NCBI RefSeq assembly: GCF_937890585.1
Contig: NZ_CALACG010000054.1
Span: 1-7,239, forward strand
Direction: 5' to 3'
DNA from: an uncultured Campylobacter sp.
GTDB lineage: Bacteria; Campylobacterota; Campylobacteria; Campylobacterales; Campylobacteraceae
Length of the DNA: 7,239 nt
The position numbers were made by a program, and so were the translations under genes. The notes under the pieces are model-generated. The model was given only the letters and a program-made list of their open reading frames with translations. It was not told where the DNA came from and did not search any database. Shown in pieces: positions 6,096 to 7,239 of this stretch (the stretch's first letter is position 1; each line of letters begins with the position of its first letter).

Positions 6096-7239
6096 ATGGC
6101 ATTAATCGACCTGATAGACGTAAGTAAAAAATTTGGCGCAAATGAAATTTTAAATGGTGTAAATTTTAGTATAAATGAAAATGAAAAGATAGCGATCATC
6201 GGTAAAAATGGTAGCGGCAAGAGCACGCTTATGAAGATCATCTCTGGTGAGGTGGCAGCAGATAGCGGCAGACGGATAGTGCAAAACCTAATAAGCGTCG
6301 AGATGCTAGCGCAAAATCCAAATTTTAACGCCACTTTTAGCGTAAGAGATGCGCTAAATAACGAGCTAAAAGAGATATTTGACGCGATAAGCGAGTATGA
6401 AAAGAGTGGAGTTTTGCTAGCAAATGAGCCTGAAAACAGAGAAATTTTAAAAGAGCAAGAGAGGCTTATTAAATTTATAGAGGCAAAGGATGGCTGGAAT
6501 ATCGAGCATAAGATCGAGCGAATTTTGCAAGAATTTAAGCTAAAAGAGTATGAAAATAGACCCATTTGCTCGCTAAGTGGTGGCGAGATCAGGCGCGTGG
6601 CACTGGGTGCGCTCATCCTTAAAAAGCCAGATGTGCTTTTACTTGATGAGCCTACAAACCACCTTGATGTCTATATGGTCAAATTTCTTGAAGATATGCT
6701 TAAAAGCTCAAATCAAAGCATAGTTTTTATTAGTCACGATAGGTATTTTATCGATGCGCTGGCAACTAGGTGCGTTGAGGTCGAGGATGCAAGCTTAAAA
6801 AATTTTGATGGCGGATATGCAAACTATCTAACCAAAAAAGAGGAAATTTTAGCAAGTCTTGCAAAGTCGCATGAGACACTGCTAAAACAGCTAAAGGCCG
6901 AAGAAGAGTGGCTAAGGCGCGGCGTAAAAGCTAGGCTAAAGCGAAACGAGGGCAGAAAAGAGCGGGTGCTCGCCATGCGTGAAGAGGCCAAGAAAAACCC
7001 AGGTGTGATAAGGCGCGTGAGGCTAGAGCTTGAGCGTGCGAGTAAAAATTTCAACCAAACGCAGAGCCAAAACCGCAAAAAAATGCTCTTTGAGTTTAAA
7101 AATTTAGGCAAAAGCATAGACGGCAAGGTGCTTTTTGAAAAATTTGACGCAAGAATCTTGCAGGGCGAGAGGATCGCCATAGTCGGACGAAATGGCAGTG
7201 GAAAGAGCACTTTGCTTAAAATTTTGCTAGGCCTTGAAA
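6096..7239 (+). CDS. ABC-F ATPase, Uup type (3' end beyond window)
   Basis: The frame is open from ATG at 6096 to the window edge, covering 381 codons of a protein normally over 600 residues. It has no membrane segments. The first ATPase domain has Walker A GKNGSGKST (36-44), signature LSGGE (160-164), Walker B VLLLDE (180-185), TNHLD (187-191) and switch His214. A basic, helical linker at about 240-328 carries EEEWLRRGVKARLKRNEGR (residues 269-287), typical of Uup and the related tRNA-contacting linker of ABC-F proteins. The second domain begins near Met330 with Walker A GRNGSGKST (364-372) and is cut off after that. ABC-F proteins act on the ribosome; Uup in E. coli also affects transposon excision and ribosome biogenesis. 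The C-terminal part, needed to confirm Uup by its coiled coil, is not visible. Confidence 0.92.
   Translation, partial: MALIDLIDVSKKFGANEILNGVNFSINENEKIAIIGKNGSGKSTLMKIISGEVAADSGRRIVQNLISVEMLAQNPNFNATFSVRDALNNELKEIFDAISEYEKSGVLLANEPENREILKEQERLIKFIEAKDGWNIEHKIERILQEFKLKEYENRPICSLSGGEIRRVALGALILKKPDVLLLDEPTNHLDVYMVKFLEDMLKSSNQSIVFISHDRYFIDALATRCVEVEDASLKNFDGGYANYLTKKEEILASLAKSHETLLKQLKAEEEWLRRGVKARLKRNEGRKERVLAMREEAKKNPGVIRRVRLELERASKNFNQTQSQNRKKMLFEFKNLGKSIDGKVLFEKFDARILQGERIAIVGRNGSGKSTLLKILLGLE

Noticed and set aside
6077..6616. Open frame of 179 codons on the minus strand
   Set aside because: It is antisense to the first ATPase domain of the ABC-F gene, whose Walker A, signature and Walker B motifs are unmistakable; the Phe/Ser/Leu-rich product is typical of an antisense shadow.
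6824..7210. Open frame of 128 codons on the minus strand
   Set aside because: It is antisense to the basic linker and second Walker A of the ABC-F gene; the Ser/Leu/Phe-rich translation has no recognisable motif.

Overview
The window looks like ordinary chromosome from a Campylobacter, most plausibly of the C. concisus / C. showae / C. curvus group. This is inferred from very AT-rich spacers full of AAATTT and TTTAAA, extended -10 promoters of the TGnTATAAT type without a recognisable -35, moderate coding GC, and the gene families present. No phage, IS, CRISPR, tRNA or rRNA sequence was seen.

Layout: positions 1-292 are a non-coding, AT-rich control region with a possible leftward promoter and several inverted repeats. 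Positions 293-3387 (+) hold a two-gene TRAP operon of the TAXI type: a periplasmic solute-binding protein, then a fused 4TM/12TM permease, with a hairpin between them. A strong inverted repeat at 3390-3413 closes the operon. Positions 3485-3970 (-) encode a small secreted Sel1-repeat protein with paired cysteines, like the Helicobacter Hcp proteins. Positions 4041-5998 (-) hold a MATE-family multidrug exporter followed, with a short overlap, by a YgjP-type HExxH metallohydrolase. A 97-bp divergent promoter region separates the MATE gene from an ABC-F ATPase of the Uup type (+ strand, 6096 to the window end), which runs off the right edge.

How the genes work together: the two TRAP genes form one importer, in which the binding protein captures an organic-acid-like ligand and the permease moves it with an ion gradient. 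The MATE and YgjP genes are probably co-transcribed and translationally coupled, although no biochemical link between them is known to me. The Hcp-like gene and the ABC-F gene appear to have their own promoters.

I found no convincing undescribed system. The points most worth a second look are the start reassignment and overlap at MATE/YgjP, the cysteine pattern of the Sel1 protein, the hairpin inside the TRAP operon and the structured region at the left edge.
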